The notes beneath the pieces were generated by a model. It did no database searches, was not told the DNA's origin, and saw only the letters and a program-made list of their open reading frames with translations. Below are positions 37,607 through 46,786 of a stretch of DNA of 64,000 nt, in pieces. The first letter of the stretch is position 1. Each line of letters begins with the position of its first letter. The stretch covers positions 496,001 through 560,000 of the forward strand of contig NC_012964.1 in the NCBI RefSeq assembly GCF_000027005.1. The letters are read 5' to 3'. This stretch comes from Komagataella phaffii GS115 (taxonomy: Eukaryota > Ascomycota > Pichiomycetes > Pichiales > Pichiaceae). The position numbers and the translations under genes are program-made.

Positions 37607-38428
37607 TCATTTGACGTTCAAAACCTCCTGTAGATTGAACCTCTTGCATTTGTCATATATCTTTCCGTCCAACACTGACATGCTGATATTATTTTTGAAA
37701 CACTCAACCAATATCAGTACATCGTAATCTTTTAGGTCAACCTTGTGGCCTCCCTCGTTACCAACGCAACTGGCCACGGTTTTGATGACATCCAGCTTCT
37801 CTAGCACGCTGAAGTTTCTCCTATTGACTTGAATGGCAAATTTGAGTGGTTTCTGAACCTCTTTGTCTTGATGAAAATGGGGTTTTAACAATCGTTGTGC
37901 CAACTTGGTTAACTCTGGTAAAGTGCCTGAGCATGAACCATCGACGGGAGACAGCCTTAAAGTGAATTTGGTTGCCTTTCGCCTGTTATCAAATAGTTCT
38001 TGGACGAGTTTGGTAGCAAACTGTGACGGAATAAGGGGCTTTTTCATCTTGACGAAGACAAAACATTCCGTTCCAAGTTCAACTCCATTTATCAGGATGG
38101 TGTTGCCCTTCTTAGTTTCACCCATTTCTTGAAGCTCTTGCCTAATAGACTCTTCAATAGACACTGCAGACTCATCTTTTCCTTCCTGCTCATTCGTTTC
38201 TCCCTCTTTATTTTCATCTTCATCCTTCTGTTGCTTATAGAAGTCCTCGCCGTAGTACTCATCAACCTTGTCGAGGACCAATTCTGTTAGCTCACTTAAA
38301 CATGCTCTTTCTTTCCCACGGACGCATGTCGCAAATATGCCATACTGTCCTGGCTCGACAATGCCATTAGCACCGGGCTTGTATCTCTTCTTTCGGTCTT
38401 TTCCTTGTCCATTTTGTTTTCTCTTCAT
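37607..38428 (-). CDS. TAN1: Tan1, THUMP-domain tRNA acetylation adaptor
   Basis: The frame extends upstream to another ATG at 38467, but homologues start with a lysine-rich MKRK-like segment, so 38428 is preferred (273 residues). Conserved: GQYGIFATCVRGKERACLSE at the N-terminus, and a THUMP domain from about residue 130 to the end (LRLSPVDGSCSGTLPELTKL, FAIQVNRRNFSVLEKLDVIK). Tan1 presents tRNA-Ser and tRNA-Leu to the acetyltransferase Kre33 for N4-acetylcytidine at position 12. ELP4, another tRNA-modification gene, is directly upstream on the same strand (81 bp), and a tRNA-Ser gene is 10 kb away. Confidence 0.9.
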   Translation of the reverse strand: MKRKQNGQGKDRKKRYKPGANGIVEPGQYGIFATCVRGKERACLSELTELVLDKVDEYYGEDFYKQQKDEDENKEGETNEQEGKDESAVSIEESIRQELQEMGETKKGNTILINGVELGTECFVFVKMKKPLIPSQFATKLVQELFDNRRKATKFTLRLSPVDGSCSGTLPELTKLAQRLLKPHFHQDKEVQKPLKFAIQVNRRNFSVLEKLDVIKTVASCVGNEGGHKVDLKDYDVLILVECFKNNISMSVLDGKIYDKCKRFNLQEVLNVK

Positions 38429-38509
38429 TTGATAAGAGAACTGAAAAAAAAATAACCCACGATTCAATTTACTAAGAATTATATTTTATGTTCTATACAA
38501 GTCAAAGGC

Positions 38510-39766
38510 TTAAAATTCGATATCTTTGGTTGTTGATCTCTCCTCTTCTTCCTCGTCTATGGGGATGCTCCATTCCTCTATTTCGAATTTTTTCTTTCCG
38601 TTCTTGAAACAGTATTCGATCTCCTTTATTACCATCAATCCAGATTCACTCAAGACAGGAAGCTTCAAAACATTTAGAAATCCCTGCTTTATCTTAGCAG
38701 GCTGGTTCTTGTATATTCGCTCCATCATTTGAACCAGTTCTGGGGGAAAAGGTTTCAACTCGATAACCCCATCAAATAGCATTTCGATCATGGTGACTAA
38801 TGCGTTATGACGAGGATACAGGTCCAAATTGACAGACGATACCAGAGAGATATTAGGAGAATTGTGTAATAGGTGTCTTAGTGATTTGATAAAGTTCAAA
38901 CTTTGGTTGTGCTGGATAAGTTGTGGTGGGTACATGGCAGGGTTGAGAAAACTCTGCAGTACTATTCGAATTAGCTTCCCTTGATGCTGTGATATGATTC
39001 TTTGAATATGCAACATAACTTTAGAATAGTCTGGAACATTTAGGGGAACAAATGACATCTCGTTGGCCGCTGGAGCAGGCAAAAGGCTGCTGGTAATGTC
39101 AAAGGCATGCTGGTAGTTGGGATACGTTTGGGAGGGGTCACTAAGTTCCTCAGAAGGTGAGTCTTTTTTTAGGCCGTATCTCCATGCAATCTTCAGATTG
39201 CTATCATTGATATTTCCAACGGTTACTTTTGACTCATTGGTTGCAACCTTGTTCTTCTTTTGTTCTTTGGAGGAACCACGGTACAGTCCTGGAAGCTGTC
39301 TCCCCCAATGTTGATCTGAACCTATCACAATGACATGCGTGTTCAATTTTCCTGCAGTTCTGTTGTGGACTATTCCTTGGGCTGCATATACTTTTAAAAG
39401 CACTGAGGAAAAATCTGTTGTACCATTCTCTTCGATGAGTAAGGAATTACCCAAAGGTAGTCCCTGGTGGGCCAATAGACGATCCAAGTCTGCCGAACCT
39501 GTCGATAAAGTCGGTTGGGATGTGATGGTAGAGGGTCTGATTCCCGGATGTTGAGTCAGCATGTCATTATTGGAGGCTCTATTATGCAATCCTGGACTTG
39601 GTCCAGTGGGGTTAACATGAGGAGTATTCCTGAGCGGTGCTCTAGAAGGGGGTGATAGGGGGCCTCTTGAAGGAGCCCCTAGAACAGGATTTCTTGAACT
39701 GTTCACTCCTGGTGATGGTGCGGAAGGAGCACCTCCTATAACCTCTTGACGTCTCCGAAATGACAT
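38510..39766 (-). CDS. ELP4: Elongator subunit Elp4 (PAXNEB)
   Basis: A protein of 418 residues. The proline- and serine-rich N-terminus (about 80 residues) is disordered, and the rest is the RecA-like PAXNEB domain with STGSADLDRLLAHQGLPLGN, SLLIEENGTTDFSSVLLKVY, VIVIGSDQHWGRQLPGLYRG and KIAWRYGLKK. It pairs with Elp5 and Elp6 in the Elongator ring. S. cerevisiae Elp4 is 456 residues. The start lies 136 bp from the divergent FZO1 start. ELP4 is upstream of TAN1 on the same strand. Confidence 0.93.
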   Translation of the reverse strand: MSFRRRQEVIGGAPSAPSPGVNSSRNPVLGAPSRGPLSPPSRAPLRNTPHVNPTGPSPGLHNRASNNDMLTQHPGIRPSTITSQPTLSTGSADLDRLLAHQGLPLGNSLLIEENGTTDFSSVLLKVYAAQGIVHNRTAGKLNTHVIVIGSDQHWGRQLPGLYRGSSKEQKKNKVATNESKVTVGNINDSNLKIAWRYGLKKDSPSEELSDPSQTYPNYQHAFDITSSLLPAPAANEMSFVPLNVPDYSKVMLHIQRIISQHQGKLIRIVLQSFLNPAMYPPQLIQHNQSLNFIKSLRHLLHNSPNISLVSSVNLDLYPRHNALVTMIEMLFDGVIELKPFPPELVQMMERIYKNQPAKIKQGFLNVLKLPVLSESGLMVIKEIEYCFKNGKKKFEIEEWSIPIDEEEEERSTTKDIEF

Positions 39767-39902
39767 TCAGTCGTTGGTATAGGGATGCCTCACTGCAAGA
39801 GGAAAAATTATATTTGAGAAGCAAGGGAACCGGAAAAAATGTTTAGACCTCATAAGCTCAAAATCCATTCGCACCTCTCCCTCTTTACTAACTCCAAGTA
39901 CT

Positions 39903-42352
39903 ATGGTAGACAAAACCACACCAGAGGACAACAAAACTGTCGTCAATCTTGATCTGGACGATAAAGATAGCAAGAATGAACATCATTCCAACGGGAATGC
40001 ACCCACTCAGCTGATATTCAATGGAAGAGATCTGGAAGGATCAACTTTAGTTGACGGGCAACATCATCATAAGATTCCTCCAACGATGGAAGGAAACTCA
40101 CTTACACAGGATATTGACTCTCATGTGCAACAGCTCAAATATAATGATAATAGAGTAGCGCTAGATAGGGCGATTAATGCTCTTGTTGATATATTGAGGC
40201 AGATGGTAGAGGAAAACAAGAGTCGACCAGTTTTGTACCCAACCACGGACAATGATCTTAACGTACTCAAATTGAACATTAAAATGGAACACAGCACCGT
40301 TGAAGATTACTCACGTTTAAACAAAGATTCTTTGGCACATTTGCTGAGTGAGAAGGTTACTAACGTGATTCGCCATCTCTTCTCGTTGAAGGATCGTATC
40401 GATGATACTGCCTCCAAAGTTTTCGTTACAGGGGATCTAAACTCCGGAAAATCTACATTTTGTAATGCATTGTTACGTCGCAAAATTTTACCGGAAGATC
40501 AACAACCCTGTACCAATGTATTCTGTGAAGTTATCGACCCAAGGGATAACAACGGGTTGGAGGAAGTACACGCAGTCCCAATAGGAGTGACATACAATAT
40601 TAGAGATGAGTCGACTTATCAAATCTTCCCAATATCGGAGTTGGAATCTTTGGTGTATAAATCATCTCTCTATTCCATTCTCAAGATCTATGTTCATGAC
40701 CAAAGACCAATAGAACAGAGTCTGCTGAAGAATGGGGTTGTTGATATATCATTGATTGATGCTCCTGGCTTGAACTTGGACTCTTACCAAACAACTCAAG
40801 TTTTTTCTCGTCAAGAGGAAATTGATTTGGTAGTGTTTGTCGTCAATGCTGCCGATTTATTCACACTTTCTGGTAGAGAGTTTATTACTGCCGCAGCAAA
40901 TGAAAAGAACCTCATTTTCATTGTAATCAACAAATTCGATTGTATTAGAGATAAACAAAGATGCAAAGAGAGAATTTTGAACCAAATTTCAGAACTGTCT
41001 CCTCAAACTCACAAAGACGCCTCAGAATTTGTTCATTTTGTCTCAAGTGAAGAGGTTGTAAATGGGCTACCAGGTCCAAGTGACGATGGAGATGAAAACA
41101 ACGGTCCTGACAATAGCGGCCGTCCTGATCCAGATTTTGATCACCTAGAAGCCTCTTTGAGAAAGTTTGTGCTTGAGAAAAGAGCGGTTTCGAAATTGCT
41201 TCCAGCAAAGACGTACCTTATCAACTTATTAGATGATTTGGATACTGTGTTCAAGTTGAATGAGCGATTATACAAAGAAAACAGGAATTTACTTCTAAGT
41301 CAACTCGATGAAATTACTCCGCAATATGAAAAGGCCATGAGTAGCTCATCCAAGATCAGTGGCCATATTGACCGTCTAATTGAAACAACTGCTACGGAAT
41401 GCTACAACTTTACCCGTGACGCTATCAAGAACACTATTGATAACATTGAAGATACCCCGTTGATTGCATTTCCAGGTTTGAATGACATGTATCGCTTCAC
41501 CAAGGAAACAAGAATGGCACTTGTAGAGAAAGTTTTGGGGTCTGTGGATGCTTCTGAGCGCTTCGCCCGTCAAAAACGTTAGAGACGTTTGAAATCATTA
41601 GAGATGTTGGTCGTAAAGCATTGGATGATGACAATCTGCTAGCAGATAAGTCCCTTCGTGATGACTACATGTTTACTAGCAAGAAACACCATCAACTAAG
41701 AAGAGTCATCGACGAGGAGATTTCCATCAAAGATTTCTTTGATCCAAGCTATGAGCGATTTATGCAGGCAATTGGGCTATCAGGAACTTTTTCCTCGGTT
41801 TCTAATACTTCGTCACCAAGCTGGTGGGTCCTATCAGGTAAGCAAGGGCAAATCTGGAAAAACTCATTATCTGCGGTTGCTGTTTACTCTTCTACAAAGA
41901 TATTCCATAATGGTCTTTTCATGGTGAAAAATTTCGTATCCATAAGAGATGTATTTAACTGGAGGTTCCTTCAAAATGTGGTAACACCTCTATCTATTGG
42001 AATGGCAATAGTATCGGTGTCATACTTGGTTTACGACATTCCAACTGCATTCCAAAGGAAGTCAATTCAAAGAATCAAACGTCACTTGGGATCTACCGAT
42101 TACATTCACAACAACTCAAGTAGAGTATCAAAAGAATGTACCAAAGTTCTCAATTACGCCTCCAGGGAAGTAATGAACTCTTTCCGTACTTCAATTGACA
42201 CCACCGCTGCTAAGAAGGATAAAATAATTTCACAATTGAAGGACAGCGAACAAAGTGTGCAATTTTATCATCGTCTTTTCCGATCCATCCGTACTCAAGG
42301 TGAAATTGTCAGGGGAATCAAGATTGACAACTTTTACAGCAGCGTGGACTAA
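39903..42352 (+). CDS. FZO1: Mitofusin Fzo1, with an apparent -1 frame break near 41558-41582
   Basis: Two adjacent frames together cover a mitochondrial outer-membrane fusion GTPase. The first (39903-41582) has 559 residues with P-loop GDLNSGKST (about nt 40435), DAPG (G3) and NKFD (G4). The second, from about 41582 to 42352, carries the HR/TM region with membrane segments near VVTPLSIGMAIVSVSYLVYD and a C-terminal heptad repeat. The first frame ends at TAG 41580-41582, while the next frame is open from 41558. The change fits one missing base, most simply an A in the A5 run at 41572-41576. No splice signals are present. It is either a sequence error or a real lesion; both halves look under normal constraint. 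The combined length (about 816) is close to S. cerevisiae Fzo1 (855). The gene mediates outer-membrane fusion with Ugo1 and Mgm1. Confidence 0.9.
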
Positions 42353-42526
42353 ATTGCCAGTTTATAGTTCTAACATGTAAATAGGGATGACAGAGATATA
42401 TCGAAGAAGACTATGGAATGATTATGTAATCACGATCTTATTTTCCCCCCCCCCTGCATTCTGCCACATCAGCGACAAACCAAAGTAACGAAACTCTAAC
42501 CTACAACTTGATCCGCAGAAATATCC

Positions 42527-43465
42527 ATGTCTTATCGCCCTCAGTTTCAACAGAACCAAGGCGGGCCTCCTTATCAGCATTTGGGTGCACCTTATCAGAG
42601 TTATTCCACGCAGCAGCCTTCCCCTAACTCGTTGAATGGGTTTTTCAATCAATTTGAAACCATATCAAACAAGATAGAGGAAATAGTGGACAAGTACACC
42701 AAACCCTTGAAACCATTTATGCCTGCAATTGCCCGGTTCTTCATAGTTGCAACATTTTATGAGGACTCTCTTCGTCTTGTTGGGCAATGGACGGAGCAGG
42801 TGTACTACTTACATGTCTACAGAAGATACTGGGGTTGGTTTGTCAAGTTGTTCCTGACAACCAATATCATCGTCATGTTGGTAGGGTCTACTCTTCTGAT
42901 TGCTCGTAAACGGTCAGAGATTGCCTCATCTTTTCTGGTGGCCGTCGTTTTTTTCCAAGGAATTGTTTATGGATTGTTTTTTGATTTAGGATATTTCCTC
43001 CGTAACGTTAGTGTGATTGGAGGACTTTTGTTGGCATTTTCAGACTCCATAGTGAGGGACAAGAGAAATCTTTCCATGCCAGGATTGCCTCTTATGGAGC
43101 ACAAGGATAACAAGAAGTACTTTCTGCTTGCTGGCAGAATCATGCTAATCCTGCTTTTTGCAACATTTGCGTTCAATTCCAATTGGTCTCTGGGAAGAAT
43201 ATTAGTTGTTTTGGTAGGCTTTATTACAAGTATATCTATTGTGGTGGGTTACAAGACAAAGTTTGCAGCAATTGTACTCACCCTGATGCTAATGACTTAC
43301 AATGTTATAGTTAACCACTACTGGAGTTTTGGCTACAAAGATAGCAGAAGAGATTTTCTGAAATATGAATTCTTTCAGACCTTGAGTATTGTTGGAGGAT
43401 TACTGATCATTGTGAGTACAGGAGCTGGAGAGTTGAGTTTTGATGAAAAGAAAAAGATCTATTGA
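42527..43465 (+). CDS. ERV29: Erv29/Surf4, COPII cargo receptor
   Basis: A multispanning protein of 312 residues (about seven hydrophobic segments) of the SURF4 family. The cytosolic N-terminus is glutamine- and proline-rich. Family stretches: FIVATFYEDSLRLVGQWTEQ, YYLHVYRRYWGWF, VYGLFFDLGYFLRNVSVIGG. It ends with KKIY, a C-terminal dilysine (KKxx) ER-retrieval signal. Erv29 loads soluble secretory cargo such as glyco-pro-alpha-factor and CPY into COPII vesicles. A run of ten C residues lies 72 bp upstream of the start (42445-42454). In S. cerevisiae ERV29 is adjacent to ZUO1. Confidence 0.95.
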   Translation: MSYRPQFQQNQGGPPYQHLGAPYQSYSTQQPSPNSLNGFFNQFETISNKIEEIVDKYTKPLKPFMPAIARFFIVATFYEDSLRLVGQWTEQVYYLHVYRRYWGWFVKLFLTTNIIVMLVGSTLLIARKRSEIASSFLVAVVFFQGIVYGLFFDLGYFLRNVSVIGGLLLAFSDSIVRDKRNLSMPGLPLMEHKDNKKYFLLAGRIMLILLFATFAFNSNWSLGRILVVLVGFITSISIVVGYKTKFAAIVLTLMLMTYNVIVNHYWSFGYKDSRRDFLKYEFFQTLSIVGGLLIIVSTGAGELSFDEKKKIY

Positions 43466-43590
43466 GCATTGTTAGTCAGTAGATAGGTATATAGTAGGTA
43501 GAGAATATCTTCTCGAATTGACACCTCTGGCTAAAACCATCTGATCTCATCTCTTCTGTTCGCTTACACATTAGCAACTTATCCTTCCAC

Positions 43591-44199
43591 ATGACTAACA
43601 AGCCCAGAGGGATCTTACGGAACGCTCCACAGGATACCAATTATGACGAGAATGCTAAGGTTGATGAAGAATTTGACAGGAAGAAAGTCCTGGAGAACAC
43701 CAATATAAACGCAAAACTGTTTAAAGACGCAGCAGATGCAGCTCAAACGAAGGGTGACAAGATCAGACAAAAGCTGAAGGAAAAGAAACAACAACTAGAA
43801 GAAGAACATTTGAAGTGGAATGAAGCTAACCTTTATATGAACGAGCAAGAGAAATGTGCCACCATGAAAATTGATGAGCCGAAAACTCCCTATGAAGGTG
43901 GTGTGGATCCCACCGGAGAGTATTACCAGGACGATGAAGAGGAATTGGATAACTTCGCACTTGGAGAACCAGAGTTTACTGTACCTAAGGAGGAACAAGA
44001 GCCTTTTGAACCATCGGAACCATCGGAACCATCGTCAGAGGATAGTGAAACAGAGCATGCACCTAAAGAAACAGCTCAACAGAAACACAAGAGGTTCGAA
44101 GAGATGAGGAAACAACACTATCATCTGAAGGGCTCAGTTCTAGGAAAACCGTTATCAGTCAGTGATGAAGAGGAAGATGAAACCGAAGAGTCGAAATAA
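43591..44199 (+). CDS. GLC8: Glc8, regulator of protein phosphatase 1 (inhibitor-2 family)
   Basis: An acidic, disordered protein of 202 residues starting with the PP1-docking stretch KPRGILRN. It has WNEANLYMNEQEKCATMKID followed by EPKTPYEG, where the TP site corresponds to the Pho85 phosphorylation site of Glc8 and the GSK3 site of inhibitor-2. A short tandem 9-bp repeat (near 44011-44034) encodes E-P-S units. Glc8 activates or modulates Glc7 (PP1), affecting glycogen accumulation and chromosome segregation. S. cerevisiae Glc8 is 229 residues and lies next to ELP6 (YMR311C/YMR312W). Confidence 0.92.
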   Translation: MTNKPRGILRNAPQDTNYDENAKVDEEFDRKKVLENTNINAKLFKDAADAAQTKGDKIRQKLKEKKQQLEEEHLKWNEANLYMNEQEKCATMKIDEPKTPYEGGVDPTGEYYQDDEEELDNFALGEPEFTVPKEEQEPFEPSEPSEPSSEDSETEHAPKETAQQKHKRFEEMRKQHYHLKGSVLGKPLSVSDEEEDETEESK

Positions 44200-44320
44200 T
44201 GCACCAAGAAAATAAAAAAAAGAGTATGCACCTAGTAAATAATGTGTGATCAATATCAAACAATTCCCTCCTATCCATTTATCGTAATTACCTTATATGC
44301 TCTTCTCTAAAGGGAAGGTA

Positions 44321-44902
44321 TCATGTCCGTATTATAAAAGTATACGGCACCGTTTGATGCTCATATACGCCCTCTTTCTCATGATTTCCCCTCCACCGAA
44401 GAAACTCTCTGTAAGATTCAAAAAATTCACCATTGTTAACAAAAGTGTCATCGACGCAGGACCAGTTACCAGACTTATCCCACGTCAACCTACCATTGAG
44501 ACTTTGGCATTTGACACATTCGTTACGAGTGGGAACGCCTTTTCCCGTCAGCTTGACTCCACTATTCATAGGAAATAGTAGCGTCAAAACCCAATCAGGC
44601 AACCATCGCCCTATGTAATAATGGTTCAGATGGACGTACTCGTAATGATGCTCTGTATCTAGATTGGATGGCTTCCTAGGGAACTGTGAATAGAATGTGT
44701 TTGAACGTTCGGGCACATCCCCATTGATTCTCCAGACGTCGTAGAAAGTTTCACTATCTTTAGAGGCGTAAATCTTAAAAAGATTTTTGGAAGAAATCTT
44801 GATGTCATCAAACACTTTCTTCACATCATTGAATTGGTATAACAAAGGACTCGTTCTCAGAGTTTCCTTGTCATCAGATTGTATTGAATCTTGATAAAAC
44901 AT
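44321..44902 (-). CDS. Hypothetical protein with a Cys motif
   Basis: A protein of 193 residues that I do not recognise. It is soluble in composition, rich in aromatic residues (YHYEYVHLNHYYIGRWLPDW) and contains a CxxC followed by a third Cys (ECVKCQSLNGRLTWDKSGNW then SC), which could bind a metal or form a disulfide. A hydrophobic WVLTLLFP stretch is too short for a membrane span. The first ATG of the frame is taken as the start; no intron signals are evident upstream. It is convergent with GLC8 (121 bp). Confidence 0.7.
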   Translation of the reverse strand: MFYQDSIQSDDKETLRTSPLLYQFNDVKKVFDDIKISSKNLFKIYASKDSETFYDVWRINGDVPERSNTFYSQFPRKPSNLDTEHHYEYVHLNHYYIGRWLPDWVLTLLFPMNSGVKLTGKGVPTRNECVKCQSLNGRLTWDKSGNWSCVDDTFVNNGEFFESYREFLRWRGNHEKEGVYEHQTVPYTFIIRT

Positions 44903-45228
44903 GACTAGGGAGAAATGTCATCTCCAACTCCGATGTCGGGGATTTTTGGTCGTGTGGTGTGTGGATCTAAGGGACCACCCCTGACGTTGCCTATTTGGGC
45001 ACCAGTACAACGTTGGTTCATGTCGTGAATTGGTGTGATCTCCGATATGCTGATTAAGGACCAGATTGAGGTAGGGCATTGTGTCTGAAAATGTGCTATT
45101 GGTTGATGAAAAAGTGTCTGAATACTGGCATTGCCCTCTGTATGCGAACAGTGTCATGAAGTCTACCAGTCAATGCATAAATTATAAACGTGGGAACTTT
45201 TGACCAATGATATCAATTCCGACTAGCT
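44903..45228. other. Intergenic region between VPS55 and the hypothetical gene
   Basis: The spacer is 326 bp between two minus-strand genes. It contains one unremarkable 79-codon minus-strand ORF with low-complexity composition, which I do not consider a gene. It presumably carries the promoter of the downstream gene. Confidence 0.45.
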
Positions 45229-45633
45229 TTAGACATCAAAAACGTCATCCTCTCTGGCATCAAAGAATTCTGTAAATGTGAAAACCGTTCCGTATATGAG
45301 AATTCCGCCGGATAGCGTTAGTATCATGGCGGGAAATTGAAGAATATGTGAATGAAATAAAAGAATCGGGAGAGCTACTCCAGAAACGAATAAAAAAGCA
45401 CTCAGGAATTTGCCAAAATCTAAAGCGTACGCCGTAGATTCGTTCAGAAAATCATCAAAATTGACATTCAACTGGTTGCTGATTGCAATTGGAAGATGGG
45501 CAAAAGCAAAGACTAGTGCAATTGCCACTGGAGACCAGTTCCCATATATCGCTCCTGCTAGAACAATTAAAAGGAATCCAGCAGCCAAGACTGTGGCCAA
45601 ACTAATGATTTTAGTCAACGGATTAATCTTCAT
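45229..45633 (-). CDS. VPS55: Vps55, endosomal four-span membrane protein
   Basis: A protein of 134 residues with four hydrophobic spans, starting MKINPLTKIISLATVLAAGF like Vps55 (INPLTKIISL is the family start; S. cerevisiae 140 residues). Also typical are FLSAFLFVSGVALPILLFH, ILTLSGGILIYGTVFTF and an acidic C-terminus. Vps55 (leptin-receptor overlapping transcript family) works with Vps68 in late endosome to vacuole transport. It is divergent from PRE5. Confidence 0.93.
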   Translation of the reverse strand: MKINPLTKIISLATVLAAGFLLIVLAGAIYGNWSPVAIALVFAFAHLPIAISNQLNVNFDDFLNESTAYALDFGKFLSAFLFVSGVALPILLFHSHILQFPAMILTLSGGILIYGTVFTFTEFFDAREDDVFDV

Positions 45634-45819
45634 TTCTTGTATGAGTGGAATTAGGACTTGTTGTCAAAACTTGAATCTCAAGAGCTAACGGAAAGAAATT
45701 AACTGCCAGCTGTAGGCTGGTGACTTCGCGGAATCCTGCGGATGCCTTTAGCTCTCCTTCTAGATACCTCCCGTCTACCTCACCTCCCGCCCCGCGACTT
45801 GTGAATTAATTCAAAAGAA

Positions 45820-45826
45820 TCGCCAC
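45820..45826 (-). promoter_or_regulatory. Possible Rpn4 (PACE-like) site upstream of PRE5
   Basis: TCGCCAC on the plus strand reads GTGGCGA on the minus strand, the core of proteasome-associated control elements (GGTGGCAAA/GTGGCGA), 35-41 bp before the PRE5 start. The flanks do not match fully, so this is only suggestive. Confidence 0.35.
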
Positions 45827-45860
45827 TCAACATCTCTCTCATCATAGAACCACACACTTA

Positions 45861-46746
45861 ATGGTAAGTAGGATAGCCAATTAAGCAATGAGACACCCTA
45901 CTGACTTTGAATTAGTTTCGAAATAATTACGACAACGATTCTGTGACGTACTCCCCAACGGGAAGACTTTTTCAGGTGGAGTACGCTCTGGAGGCCATCA
46001 AGCAGGGATCTGCTACTGTAGGTCTAGTTTCGAAGACTCATGTAGTTTTAGTTGCATTGAAGAGGAATGCCGAAGAATTGGGTTCCTACCAGAAGAAAAT
46101 TATTGAAATCGATGATCACATGGGTATAGCATTAGCCGGTTTAGCTCCTGATGCCAGAGTGTTGTCCAATTATCTGAGACAGCAGGCTATGAATTCCAAG
46201 ATGGTTTTCAACAGGCCGTTATCTATTACAAAAGCTGCATTTTCCATAGCGGACAAAGCTCAAGAGAACACACAACAGTACGGTGGAAGGCCATACGGAG
46301 TAGGTCTTTTGGTTGGAGGTGTTGATGAGACAGGACCTCATCTGTTTGAGTTCCAACCTTCAGGATCTGTTCTTGAGTATCACGGAGCTGCTCTTGGAGC
46401 TAGATCACAAGCGGGTAGAACGCTGTTGGAAAGATCTTTGGAGGAGATCAAAACTGCTTCACGTCAAGAATTAATCAAGTTGGGCTTGCTTGCCCTGAGA
46501 GACACGTTAGCTCAAGATAAGGAGCTTACTGCTGCTAACACAAGTGTCAGCGTCGTTGGAATAGATGAAAAATTTACTCTTTACGATGATGAAGATGTCC
46601 AACAGTGGCTAGACCTTCTAGATTCCACTGCCAATTCCAGAAATAGAGATACTCACGACGCTCCAGAAGATGACAATGACAACACGACTGCTCCAGATGC
46701 AGGCGTCGATACGGAAGGAGATGTTCCTGTACAGGATGCTGATTAG
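45861..46746 (+). CDS. PRE5: 20S proteasome subunit alpha-6 (Pre5); join(45861..45863, 45916..46746)
   Basis: Exon 1 is only the ATG. A 52-nt intron (GTAAGT, TACTGAC at 45899-45905, ATTAG) follows, and exon 2 begins FRNNYDNDSVTYSPTGRLFQ, the alpha-subunit gate and N-terminal helix that an ORF starting later would lack. The protein is 277 residues. Other motifs: VEYALEAIKQGSATVGLV, GIALAGLAPDARVLSNYLRQ, QQYGGRPYGVGLLVGGVDET. It has an acidic C-terminal tail longer than S. cerevisiae Pre5 (234 residues). Being an alpha subunit it has no catalytic Thr. PRE5 (YMR314W) is a neighbour of TGL3 and ELP6 in S. cerevisiae. Confidence 0.96.
45864..45915 (+). other. Intron of PRE5 (52 nt, directly after the start codon)
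   Basis: GTAAGT at 45864, TACTGAC at 45899-45905 and AG at 45914-45915. The join ATG|TTT gives MFRNNYD, the expected Pre5 N-terminus. Confidence 0.93.
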
Positions 46747-46786
46747 AAAATTGAACATGTCTATTAATTACTACTTCTCTACTGCC

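Noticed and set aside
41571..41582. Programmed -1 frameshift in FZO1
   Set aside because: The A run resembles a slippery site, but the zero-frame codons CAA AAA do not re-pair properly at -1 and no downstream structure is evident. A missing base is simpler.
41520..41640. Intron explaining the FZO1 frame break
   Set aside because: No GTAAGT-like donor or TACTAAC-like branch site lies in this stretch.
44918..45157. 79-codon minus-strand ORF between VPS55 and the hypothetical gene
   Set aside because: Composition is not protein-like and no similarity is seen; I also found no branch site linking it to the downstream gene.
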